Assembly: GCA_014859075.1 (NCBI GenBank)
Contig: JACUUW010000106.1
Location: 1-6,642 of the forward strand
DNA length: 6,642 nt
Reading direction: 5' to 3'
Source of the DNA: Desulforudis sp.
GTDB lineage: Bacteria > Bacillota > Desulfotomaculia > Desulfotomaculales > Desulforudaceae
Below are positions 1 through 5,966 of this stretch, one piece after another. The translations under genes were made by a program, and so were the position numbers. The notes under the pieces are model-generated. The model was not told the origin of the DNA, did not search any database, and worked only from the letters and a program-made list of their open reading frames with translations. Every line of letters begins with the position of its first letter. Positions within the stretch are counted from its first letter, which is position 1.

Positions 1-218
1 GCATCACTGACCAGGAGGTTCGACCCATTGCCCATCACGGTGAGCGGCAGCCGCCGGGCGGCGGCAAAACGCGTCACAAACTGCAGGTCTTTCAAACCGG
101 CGGGCTCCACGAAGTAATCAGCCGGACCGCCGATTCGCCACGTCGTGTGTTCGGAAAGCGGCTCGTTAGTACGAACCGCCCCACGAACCCCGGCCTTCAG
201 GTTCAAGTAAATATTCAC
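1..218 (-). CDS. murB: UDP-N-acetylenolpyruvoylglucosamine reductase MurB (5' part only)
   Basis: MurB is the cytoplasmic FAD enzyme that uses NADPH to reduce UDP-GlcNAc-enolpyruvate to UDP-MurNAc, the second committed step of peptidoglycan precursor synthesis. Only the first 72 codons are in the window; the gene runs off the low-coordinate edge. The translation shows two signatures of the N-terminal FAD-binding domain: HTTWRIGGPADYFVEP (about residues 24-39) and GNGSNLLVSD (63-72), the latter being the flavin-contacting loop. I chose the GTG at 216-218 because a run of six G (225-230) lies 6 nt upstream; an in-frame TTG at 222-224 overlaps the murC stop but would sit directly on that G run. 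The start lies 2 nt after the murC stop, so the two genes are very probably co-transcribed and translationally coupled. The identity is firm; the C-terminal substrate domain cannot be checked here. Confidence 0.93.
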   Translation of the reverse strand, partial: MNIYLNLKAGVRGAVRTNEPLSEHTTWRIGGPADYFVEPAGLKDLQFVTRFAAARRLPLTVMGNGSNLLVSD

Positions 219-220
219 CG

Positions 221-1588
221 TCAACCCCCCAGGACCTGGAACAGCGCCCGTCCGCTCCGCCAGATGTCCCCCGCCCCCAGGGTGATCACCAAGTCCCCTT
301 CCTGCACGTTTGCCGCCAGGTGGCGCACCAGGAGTTCCTGGTCATCAAACATAAGCGGTTCCGCATGGTGATTCTTCTTGATCTCATCCAAGATCAACCG
401 TGCGGTCACGCCGTTGATCGGTTTCTCCCCGGCCGAATAGATTTTGCTCAACATAATCTGGTCGGCGTTGGAGAAAGCCTTGCCGAACGCTTCGTAAAGG
501 TACTTGGTACGCGTATAACGGTGCGGTTGAAACACCGCAATCAACCGGCCCGGTCCGGTCTGACGCGCCGCTTCCAGAGTCGCTTTGATCTCGGTCGGAT
601 GATGTGCGTAGTCATCCACGATTCTGACTCCCTTGATTTCCCCCACCATTTCGAAACGCCGCTTGACCCCGCGAAAATGGCGCAACACCCCGGCAATCTC
701 CGGGAACTCCAATCCCAAGTACCGGCCCACGGCGACCACGGCCAAGGCATTCAGGAGGTTGTGCCGGCCGGGCACAATCAGTTCCAATCGGCCCAGGAGT
801 TCCCGCCGCCAGTAAACATCCGCGCCGGAAACCGCGCAGTTCAGACTGAAATTCAACAAACTGTAATCGGCGTCCGGCGTGTAGCCATACGTTATGACCG
901 GTACCGATGTTTCCGAAACCAACCGACGCAGGAAAAGGTCTTCATGACAGAGCACAGCCACCCCGTCACGCGGCGTTTTGGCAATAAATCCCCGGAAGGC
1001 TTTCCGGATGGCCTCCACCGTCCGGTAGTGGTCCAGGTGGTCGTCCTCGACATTCGTGACTACCACGATGGATGGCTCCAACAAGGAGAAGGAACCGTCG
1101 CTCTCGTCTGCTTCCGCAACCAGGTAGTCGCCGCCACCCGCTTTGGCGTTGCCGAAATCACTTGTTTCACCGCCGATGATGATGGTGGGGTCAAATCCCG
1201 TCCGTTCCAGCAGGACAGCCGTAAGCGAAGTGGTGGTGGTCTTGCCGTGGGCTCCGGCCACGGCGATCCCTTTCTGTTGCTTCATCAGCCGTGCCAGCAT
1301 CTCTGCGCGGGGAACGACCGGCAAACCTCGTTTTCGGGCCGCCACAAGTTCGGGGTTTTCGGGCGGCACAGCCGAAGAGTACACCACCAGTTCGGCTTCG
1401 CCCAAGTTGGCCGGAGAGTGGCCGTAGTAGACTTTGGCGCCCGAAATCTGCAATTTGTCGGTGATACCGGATTTTTTCAAGTCTGAACCACTCACGGTGA
1501 ATCCGTGACTCAGAAGAACCCTGGCGATGCCACTCATCCCCGCCCCACCGATACCCACAAAGTGTACGTGCTGGGGTTCTAGAGGCAT
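221..1588 (-). CDS. murC: UDP-N-acetylmuramate--L-alanine ligase MurC
   Basis: MurC is the cytoplasmic ATP-dependent ligase that attaches L-alanine to UDP-MurNAc, the first residue of the peptidoglycan stem peptide. The 455-residue product has the usual family length and three Mur-ligase domains. The N-terminal UDP-binding Rossmann domain carries GIGGAGMSG (12-20). The central ATPase carries the P-loop GAHGKTTTT (112-120), EADESDGSF (159-167) and TNVEDDHLDHY (178-188). PGRHNLLNALA (273-283) precedes the C-terminal domain, which has DDYAHHPTE (325-333) and FQPHRYTRT (353-361). The DDYAHHP motif is typical of MurC and separates it from MurD, MurE and MurF. The ATG start is supported by AGGAG (1596-1600) 7 nt upstream. 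A 118-nt spacer with a candidate promoter separates it from murG upstream, and murB follows after 2 nt. No truncation or missing catalytic residue is visible. Confidence 0.98.
   Translation of the reverse strand: MPLEPQHVHFVGIGGAGMSGIARVLLSHGFTVSGSDLKKSGITDKLQISGAKVYYGHSPANLGEAELVVYSSAVPPENPELVAARKRGLPVVPRAEMLARLMKQQKGIAVAGAHGKTTTTSLTAVLLERTGFDPTIIIGGETSDFGNAKAGGGDYLVAEADESDGSFSLLEPSIVVVTNVEDDHLDHYRTVEAIRKAFRGFIAKTPRDGVAVLCHEDLFLRRLVSETSVPVITYGYTPDADYSLLNFSLNCAVSGADVYWRRELLGRLELIVPGRHNLLNALAVVAVGRYLGLEFPEIAGVLRHFRGVKRRFEMVGEIKGVRIVDDYAHHPTEIKATLEAARQTGPGRLIAVFQPHRYTRTKYLYEAFGKAFSNADQIMLSKIYSAGEKPINGVTARLILDEIKKNHHAEPLMFDDQELLVRHLAANVQEGDLVITLGAGDIWRSGRALFQVLGG
225..230 (-). promoter_or_regulatory. 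Ribosome binding site of murB
   Basis: Six consecutive G on the minus strand lie inside the last codons of murC, 6 nt before the GTG at 218. This spacing favours the GTG over the TTG at 224 as the murB start. The site being within murC suggests translational coupling. Confidence 0.6.
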
Positions 1589-1628
1589 AAACTCGCTCCT
1601 TCCTTTGGGGCGCCCGTTCTGTGTATAC

Positions 1629-1666
1629 TATGCTCCGCATATTTTGAGTGTGACGTAGCCTGTCAC
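1629..1666 (-). repeat. Two small inverted repeats in the murC leader
   Basis: The spacer before murC contains GTGAC-7 nt-GTCAC (1650-1666) and TATGC-GGA-GCATA (1629-1641), both perfect. They lie between the candidate promoter and the murC ribosome binding site. Each could be a small hairpin in the leader or a dimeric protein-binding site. The stems are only 5 bp, so chance is a real possibility. Neither is followed by a T-run, so neither is a standard intrinsic terminator. Confidence 0.25.
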
Positions 1667-1677
1667 CGGAAACAACA

Positions 1678-1706
1678 ATTATGGTTTGCGCTTTGACATT
1701 ATTCAA
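1678..1706 (-). promoter_or_regulatory. Candidate sigma-A-type promoter for murC-murB
   Basis: On the minus strand, directly after the murG stop codon, a -35-like TTGAAT (1701-1706) is separated by exactly 17 nt from a -10-like CATAAT (1678-1683). These match the TTGACA/TATAAT consensus at 4 and 5 of 6 positions. The stretch is AT-rich in an otherwise GC-rich window. A transcript would start near 1671 and have a leader of about 80 nt before the murC ATG. This would give murC-murB a supply partly independent of the upstream genes. The call rests on sequence match alone. Confidence 0.45.
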
Positions 1707-2828
1707 TTATTTTTCCCTGGTTCCTGCAAGCTTTTCAATGCTGTCCAGGAGGTTATCCAGGGCCCGCGGCTTGGCCAGGGATTTCGCGGCCCGGCCCATG
1801 GCGGAGAGGGTCGCGGGTTCGTTTCGCAGTTGCTCGATGGTGGCCAGGAGCCGTACTCCGGTCAAATCCCGGTCATGAATAACGACGGCCGCACCCCGCT
1901 CGGCGAGAGCACGTGCGTTATGCTCCTGGTGTTTGCCGGTGGCGTACGGGTAGGGCACCAGGATACCCGGCAGGCCCAACACCGTGAGTTCGGCGATGGT
2001 CGAAGCCCCGGCCCGGCAAACCACCAGGTCGGCTGCGGCCAGCAAGGTCGAAATATTGTAAAAGTAGGGGGCGATCACTATATTTTCCTCTTCCCGTGGG
2101 ACCCCGCCCGTCGCCCCCAGAGTCTGCCGAAACTCCTCAACACCCGCCGTACCCGTAGCGTGGTAAAGCCTCCACCCCCCGCGCCCGTGCAGGGCTTGTA
2201 CCACCGACACCAAAGCCAGGTTCAGGCTCCTGGCGCCGCGGCTGCCCCCGAAGGAAACCACTACAAACTCGTTCGCCGCCAAGCCCAACCGCCTGCGGGA
2301 ATCCTCACGGTTCACCGCTAGAATCTCCGGACGCACCGGCAGCCCGGTCAGAATGATCCGGGCCCGGCGGGGAAAGTGCTTCACAGCCTCCACAAACGTG
2401 ATCGCCGTGCGGTCGGCGTAGCGGGACAAAACCCGGTTGGTCAAACCGGGTACAGCGTTCTGCTCGTGTATCAGGGTTCTGAACCCCTGCAAGGCGGCTG
2501 CCAGCACTACCGGCCCGCAGACGTAGCCCCCCGTGCCCACGACCACATCGGGCCGAAACCGGCGCACAAGCGCCCGCGAAGCCGCAAAGCCCTGACCGGC
2601 CCGCAGGATCGACAGCAAGTTCCTGGGCGTCAGGCTGCGCTTTAACCCCGCACCCGGAATGGCGCGAAAAGCGAACCCGGACCGGGATACGATGCCGGCC
2701 TCCAGGCCCCCTTCGGTCCCCACGTACAGCACTTCGGCCCCGGGGTGCCTCTGCCTGATTCCCTCCGCTACGGCCAAAGCGGGGTAAATGTGTCCGCCGG
2801 TGCCGCCACCGGTAACGATGATACGCAA
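1707..2828 (-). CDS. murG: UDP-GlcNAc--lipid I GlcNAc transferase MurG
   Basis: MurG is a membrane-associated GT-B glycosyltransferase (family GT28) on the cytoplasmic face. It transfers GlcNAc from UDP-GlcNAc to lipid I to form lipid II. The 373-residue product has the usual family length. The N-terminal acceptor domain shows the glycine-rich loop GGGTGGH (7-13), a second glycine-rich stretch GTGGYVCGP (98-106) and HEQNAVPG (121-128). The C-terminal donor domain shows the loop GGSRGA (194-199), then RAGASTIAE (272-280) and ATGKHQEHNA (296-305), which contact the nucleotide sugar. I chose the TTG at 2826-2828 because it gives the family N-terminus MRIIVTGGGTGGH, with GAGG (2838-2841) 9 nt upstream; no ATG or GTG gives that start. 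It lies 135 nt after ftsW/spoVE and 118 nt before murC. Nothing looks damaged. Confidence 0.98.
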   Translation of the reverse strand: MRIIVTGGGTGGHIYPALAVAEGIRQRHPGAEVLYVGTEGGLEAGIVSRSGFAFRAIPGAGLKRSLTPRNLLSILRAGQGFAASRALVRRFRPDVVVGTGGYVCGPVVLAAALQGFRTLIHEQNAVPGLTNRVLSRYADRTAITFVEAVKHFPRRARIILTGLPVRPEILAVNREDSRRRLGLAANEFVVVSFGGSRGARSLNLALVSVVQALHGRGGWRLYHATGTAGVEEFRQTLGATGGVPREEENIVIAPYFYNISTLLAAADLVVCRAGASTIAELTVLGLPGILVPYPYATGKHQEHNARALAERGAAVVIHDRDLTGVRLLATIEQLRNEPATLSAMGRAAKSLAKPRALDNLLDSIEKLAGTREK

Positions 2829-2963
2829 GGCTCTCGACCTCGGTTTCCTTGTAGGACAATAGTTTAGAAGTCAGATTCAGAACATGGGTAACTGAGACTT
2901 GGTGTCTACGGACCTGTCCCAAGAGTTTCCACTCGGTTCTTTGTTAAAACGCCCCTCTCCGAC
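2829..2963 (-). other. 135-nt spacer between ftsW/spoVE and murG, no gene
   Basis: This stretch separates two genes that are often tightly packed in this cluster. I see no open frame worth calling and no convincing -35/-10 pair. A short stem GAGT-GGAA-ACTC and a nearby CTTGG/CCAAG pair could fold in the transcript. The stems are 4-5 bp and may be chance. The murG Shine-Dalgarno lies at its end (2838-2841). Confidence 0.4.
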
Positions 2964-4067
2964 TCACTTCCCCGTGGAGTATTTTGATATGTTGAGCAAA
3001 ATCCCCACGCCGATCAACGTAAAGATCAGCGAGGTGCCTCCAAAGCTGATAAAGGGCAGCGTGATACCGGTGACCGGAAGGGTTCCGGTAACAACTCCGA
3101 TATTGATGATTGCCTGCAAGGCGATCCCAACCGTGAGACCGGTCGCCAAAAGGCTACCGAAAGCATCGGGGGCGGTGACGGCCACCTTCAGCCCCCGCCA
3201 AACGAAGACGGTGAACAGGCAGATGACCAACGCGGCTCCGACAAATCCCAACTCCTCGCCGATCACCGCAAAAATGAAGTCGGTGTGCTGGGCAGGCAGG
3301 TAAAGAAACTTCTGCTTGCCCTGTCCCAGGCCGGTTCCGAACAAACCTCCCGAGCCCAGGGCGTAAAGCGACTGGATGATGTGAAAACCACCGCCCTGGG
3401 GGTCCTGCCACGGATCCAGGAAAGCCATGAGCCGATCCAGACGGTAGGGCGCCACAGCTACAGCCAGGCCCACGGCGGCCAGCCCCGCTCCGGCAAGTCC
3501 GGCCAGAGCGCTTATCCGAGCTCCGGCGGCAAAGAACATGATCAGGATTGTGCCGGCCAGGGTCACCGCCGTACCCAGGTCGGGCTGCAACAGTATGAGG
3601 CCCGCCGCCGCCGCCAGCATGATCAGGAACGGCAACAACCCGCGGGTAAAGCTTTGTACCAGTTCCCCTTTCCGGGACAGGCCGTAGGCGGTGAACACCA
3701 TCAGGCAGAGCTTCACGAACTCAGACGGTTGAAAGGTCAGAGGTCCAAACCCGAGCCACCGGCTCGATCCGTACGCCTCCCTGCCAACCCCGGGGACCAA
3801 GACCAGGATAAGCAACACAAAAGCCAGGGCCAAGAGCGGCAAGGCATAACGCCGCCAGTTCCAATAGTCCCAGTTCATAACAAGAAACATCAAGGACAGG
3901 CCGATCAGCGCCCACAACAACTGGCGCTTAAAGAAATAGAAACTGTCGTTGTAACTGACCAGGGTGGTGTATTCGCTGGCACTCAGAATCATGACGAGGC
4001 CCATGCTCAAGAGCATCAGCACGGTTAGGAAAAGCAGGAAATCGGGTGCTCTACCGCCTTTCCGCAA
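2964..4067 (-). CDS. ftsW: SEDS-family peptidoglycan polymerase FtsW/SpoVE
   Basis: SEDS proteins are polytopic membrane glycosyltransferases that polymerise lipid II into glycan strands together with a class B penicillin-binding protein. FtsW does this at the division septum; SpoVE does it for the spore cortex. The 367-residue product has about ten hydrophobic segments, beginning near residue 10. Family motifs are GSSRWLGFGPLTFQPSEFVK (100-119), QPDLGTA (161-167), GLFGTGLGQGKQK (241-253), LPAQHTDFIFAVIGEELG (257-274) and LPFISFGGTS (337-346). Asp263 in the HTDFIF segment corresponds to the extracellular catalytic Asp of RodA/FtsW. The TTG start at 4065-4067 directly follows the murD stop with no gap and has GGAGG (4076-4080) 8 nt upstream. 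In clostridia the gene at this position is named ftsW or spoVE, and the sequence alone does not separate the two roles. Length is close to B. subtilis SpoVE. Confidence 0.95.
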   Translation of the reverse strand: MRKGGRAPDFLLFLTVLMLLSMGLVMILSASEYTTLVSYNDSFYFFKRQLLWALIGLSLMFLVMNWDYWNWRRYALPLLALAFVLLILVLVPGVGREAYGSSRWLGFGPLTFQPSEFVKLCLMVFTAYGLSRKGELVQSFTRGLLPFLIMLAAAAGLILLQPDLGTAVTLAGTILIMFFAAGARISALAGLAGAGLAAVGLAVAVAPYRLDRLMAFLDPWQDPQGGGFHIIQSLYALGSGGLFGTGLGQGKQKFLYLPAQHTDFIFAVIGEELGFVGAALVICLFTVFVWRGLKVAVTAPDAFGSLLATGLTVGIALQAIINIGVVTGTLPVTGITLPFISFGGTSLIFTLIGVGILLNISKYSTGK

Positions 4068-5423
4068 TCAACCCGCCTCCCTTGCCAGTTCCTGTACCAG
4101 GCGACGGAACAGGTCGCCCCGCTCCTCGTAGCTTTCAAACATATCCCAACTGGCGCACGCCGGTGACAAGAGCACAACCTCCCCGGGAAGTGCCGCGTTT
4201 CGTGCCAAACCAACGGCCTCGGCCAAGTCGGCCGCCTGCAAGACGTGCGCCACTCCGGCCAGATCCGCCGCCCGCATCATCTCGTCGGCACACTCCCCGA
4301 GCACAATTAACACCCGGGCCTTTTCCCGTGTCCTTTCCATGAGGATGTTGAAGTCATTACCCTTATTACGCCCGCCGGCAATCAGCACAATCGGCTCTGC
4401 ATAAGCCTCCAACGCCCGGCATGCGGCCTCGGGGTTTGTAGCCTTGGAATCGTTGACGTAACTCACCCCGTCTATCTGACCCACCGCTTCAAGACGGTGT
4501 GGCACCCCTCTGAAGCCCGCCAGGGCCCGGGCCAGGGCCGCCGTGTCAACGCCGACAGCCCAACCGGCCGCAACCGCCGCCAGCGCGTTTTCCTGGTTGT
4601 GCGTGCCGGGCAGCGCGAGGCTGTCCGTTCCGCAGACAAGTGTTTCCCCTGCAGCTCCCCGCGCCAGTATCTGGCCTTCCTGGATAAAAACACCTTGTTC
4701 CAGCTTATGTTGCCGGCTAAAGAATATGACCGAACCTTTTGTCCGCGAGGCGAGAGCAGCGGTGACCGGGTCGTCGTGGTTCAGGACAGTCCAGTCCGAC
4801 GGGCCCTGATTGGCAACAATGGCGGCCTTGGCCTCCACATAGGCCTCCATGGTACCATGTCGATCCAGGTGGTCCGGCGTCAGGTTCAGGATAACGGCCA
4901 CCAGGGGCCGGAAGTCATGGACGGTCTCAAGTTGGAAACTGGAAACCTCCACCACGATCATGTCTTCCGGACCGTATGCTTCAACCTCGCTGATCAAGGG
5001 CACCCCGATGTTCCCGGCGACCAGCGTACGGCGACCCGCCTGACGGAATACCTCACCGAGCAACGCGGTGGTCGTAGTCTTGCCGTTGGTTCCCGTTACG
5101 GCAATCACCGGGGCGCGGGTGAAACACCAGGCCAGTTCCAGTTCCCCGATCACCGGGATTCCCTGCTCACGGGCCTGAACCAGGAGTGGCGCATCAAAAG
5201 GGACGCCCGGGCTTACTACCACCAGGTCCCAGCTTTGAGGAGAGATTTCCGGATAGGCGCCCAGAGCGAGACGGACCCCGGCCAACTCCCCCAGATGGAG
5301 TTCACTCCGCCGCCGGGCGTCGGTAAGTGTAACCTGGATCTCCCTGGCGGCCAGGAACCGAGCGACGGCCTGGCCGCTCCGGGCGGCACCGACCACGAGA
5401 ACTCTCTTGCCTTTCAGGTCCAA
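4068..5423 (-). CDS. murD: UDP-N-acetylmuramoyl-L-alanine--D-glutamate ligase MurD
   Basis: MurD is the cytoplasmic ATP-dependent ligase that adds D-glutamate to UDP-MurNAc-L-Ala. From the TTG at 5421-5423 the product has 451 residues, the usual length. It starts MDLKGKRVLVVGAARSG, which matches the family N-terminus and contains the UDP-binding loop. Further motifs are the P-loop GTNGKTTTT (111-119), EVSSFQLE (159-166), LNLTPDHLDRHG (179-190), PGTHNQENALAA (272-283), NDSKATNP (324-331), AGGRNKG (349-355) and SPACASWDMFESYEERG (420-436). The last two stretches are typical of MurD's C-terminal domain. An in-frame TTG at 5468 would add 15 residues of no family resemblance and would place the AGGAGG at 5433-5438 inside the gene; that site sits 9 nt before the TTG at 5423, so I prefer the shorter form. 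The stop abuts the ftsW/spoVE start. Upstream lies an unusual 545-nt gap. Confidence 0.97.
   Translation of the reverse strand: MDLKGKRVLVVGAARSGQAVARFLAAREIQVTLTDARRRSELHLGELAGVRLALGAYPEISPQSWDLVVVSPGVPFDAPLLVQAREQGIPVIGELELAWCFTRAPVIAVTGTNGKTTTTALLGEVFRQAGRRTLVAGNIGVPLISEVEAYGPEDMIVVEVSSFQLETVHDFRPLVAVILNLTPDHLDRHGTMEAYVEAKAAIVANQGPSDWTVLNHDDPVTAALASRTKGSVIFFSRQHKLEQGVFIQEGQILARGAAGETLVCGTDSLALPGTHNQENALAAVAAGWAVGVDTAALARALAGFRGVPHRLEAVGQIDGVSYVNDSKATNPEAACRALEAYAEPIVLIAGGRNKGNDFNILMERTREKARVLIVLGECADEMMRAADLAGVAHVLQAADLAEAVGLARNAALPGEVVLLSPACASWDMFESYEERGDLFRRLVQELAREAG
4076..4080 (-). promoter_or_regulatory. Ribosome binding site of ftsW/spoVE
   Basis: GGAGG on the minus strand lies within the last codons of murD and 8 nt before the TTG start at 4067. 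It supports this TTG as the start and suggests that ribosomes finishing murD help initiation of the next gene. Confidence 0.6.
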
Positions 5424-5432
5424 GACCCTCAG

Positions 5433-5438
5433 CCTCCT
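5433..5438 (-). promoter_or_regulatory. Ribosome binding site of murD (decides the start)
   Basis: A perfect AGGAGG on the minus strand is 9 nt upstream of the TTG at 5423. It is the strongest Shine-Dalgarno in the window. It supports TTG-5423 over the longer in-frame TTG at 5468. Confidence 0.75.
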
Positions 5439-5528
5439 GCTGTTCTCCAGACTAATAGATGCAACCAATCCAAGACGCCGCGCCGGGCGTGGTGCCCCCG
5501 GCAGCGAGTCGTGCTCCGCTCCGGCGGC

Positions 5529-5613
5529 AGCACCAGTCGCGGAAGGCAGCCGGTAGAACCGCCGCTCGGCTCCGGTGCTACGCGTGGACGGCCCTACGGC
5601 TTGGTTCGGAGCC
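5529..5613 (-). repeat. Cluster of overlapping inverted repeats upstream of murD
   Basis: Three pairs can form, written in plus-strand bases. AGCACC (5529-5534) pairs with GGTGCT (5574-5579). AGCCG (5548-5552) pairs with CGGCT (5567-5571). GGCTCCG (5568-5574) pairs with CGGAGCC (5607-5613). The first two nest, while the third shares bases with both, so it excludes them. Pairs this short occur by chance in GC-rich DNA; only the combination is notable. Confidence 0.3.
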
Positions 5614-5655
5614 CTGCCGGTCTCCTGCGGATTGCGATCGATAATCGTACACGTT

Positions 5656-5679
5656 GATCGGAAGTGATCCTCACCGATC
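5656..5679 (-). repeat. Small bulged hairpin in the mraY-murD gap
   Basis: In the transcript direction GATCG-GTGA pairs with TCAC-CGATC across a 3-nt GGA loop, with a 3-nt TTC bulge on the 3' side. That gives 9 Watson-Crick pairs in 24 nt. An alternative register gives GATCGG/CCGATC. There is no following T-run, so it is not a standard intrinsic terminator. Confidence 0.35.
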
Positions 5680-5696
5680 CGATTACGCTGGTGGCT

Positions 5697-5733
5697 CCCT
5701 GCAGGTTACGTCGCGTCCTCGTCGACTGCAGGG
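5697..5733 (-). repeat. 8-bp inverted repeat CCCTGCAG/CTGCAGGG
   Basis: CCCTGCAG (5697-5704) and CTGCAGGG (5726-5733) are perfect reverse complements with 21 nt between them. The loop contains the whole low-coordinate arm (5711-5724) of the 14-bp inverted repeat. The two pairings therefore either compete or make a pseudoknot-like arrangement. Confidence 0.4.
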
Positions 5734-5894
5734 CTGACCTCACCGGCGCCGAGGGCCGTTAGCCACGCTACGCAATGTCGCCTTCGCCGGCGGTCTCCAC
5801 CGGCGGGCGGGTCGTCCCCGGACCGCGACATGCGCAGCGACGGTAACGGCAGCTGGCGAAAGTAAGGCCGGCGGTGCCGCCGACGAGGACGCGA
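5711..5894. repeat. Perfect 14-bp inverted repeat spanning 184 nt
   Basis: TCGCGTCCTCGTCG at 5711-5724 is the exact reverse complement of CGACGAGGACGCGA at 5881-5894, with 156 nt between the arms. Within the interior, TTCGCCGGC (5783-5791) can pair with GCTGGCGAA (5852-5860) with one mismatch or wobble, and CGCCGG/CCGGCG can form a smaller stem. The flanks show no direct repeat that would mark a target-site duplication. It may be the closing stem of a structured RNA or the ends of a very small, decayed inverted-repeat element. Confidence 0.5.
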
Positions 5895-5898
5895 TTTG

Positions 5899-5966
5899 AG
5901 TCGTCAGTCGTTGGTCTTCAGTCGTCTGTGGTTCCAGGAATACCGACGACCGACCACCAACGACCG
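5899..5966 (-). repeat. Long hairpin with heptamer-repeat arms, directly after mraY
   Basis: Starting 3 nt after the mraY stop, the transcript can form an 11-bp stem (5956-5966 with 5905-5915), a 2x2 internal loop, a 9-bp stem (5945-5953 with 5918-5926) and a partly paired tip. The only non-Watson-Crick pairs in the two stems are one G-U each, and these are G-U only in the direction of mraY transcription. Both arms are made of 7-nt units: four in 5899-5926 that vary around AGTCGTC on the plus strand, and three in 5945-5965 that vary around GACGACC. No T-run follows, so it is not a classic intrinsic terminator. It could stabilise the mraY 3' end, pause transcription or be a dispersed repeat. 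Confidence 0.55.

Noticed and set aside
320..1486. 388-codon open frame on the plus strand opposite murC
   Set aside because: It lies entirely antisense to a clear murC with intact motifs, and its translation is rich in His, Gln and Arg with no domain resemblance. Long antisense frames are expected in GC-rich genes.
1686..2321. 211-codon plus-strand frame opposite murG, and a similar 247-codon frame at 3285-4028 opposite ftsW/spoVE
   Set aside because: Both are shadows of well-supported minus-strand genes and show low-complexity, Gln/Arg/Pro-rich translations.
5424..5468. Longer murD start at the TTG at 5468
   Set aside because: It would add 15 residues with no family match, and the AGGAGG at 5433-5438 fits the TTG at 5423 with 9-nt spacing.
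5429..5533. 34-codon minus-strand ORF (GTG start) ending 5 nt before the murD start, a possible leader peptide
   Set aside because: No ribosome binding site precedes the GTG, the composition is Arg/His-rich, and no run of a regulatory codon is present. Its end overlapping the murD Shine-Dalgarno is probably coincidence.
4497..5657. 386-codon open frame on the plus strand opposite murD and part of the gap
   Set aside because: It is mostly antisense to murD and its composition is not protein-like. The part beyond murD has no independent support.
5706..5831. 41-codon minus-strand ORF with an ATG start in the mraY-murD gap
   Set aside because: There is no Shine-Dalgarno before the ATG, the product contains a run of five Arg and lacks any recognisable feature, and the frame overlaps the arms of the inverted repeats.
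5705..5900. Insertion sequence or MITE bounded by the 14-bp inverted repeats
   Set aside because: I found no flanking target-site duplication and no transposase fragment, and copy number cannot be seen from one window. It is kept only as a hypothesis.
5905..5966. Intrinsic terminator after mraY
   Set aside because: The hairpin is long and well placed, but no T-run follows it on the minus strand and the downstream genes belong to the same pathway. A factor-dependent or pausing role remains possible.
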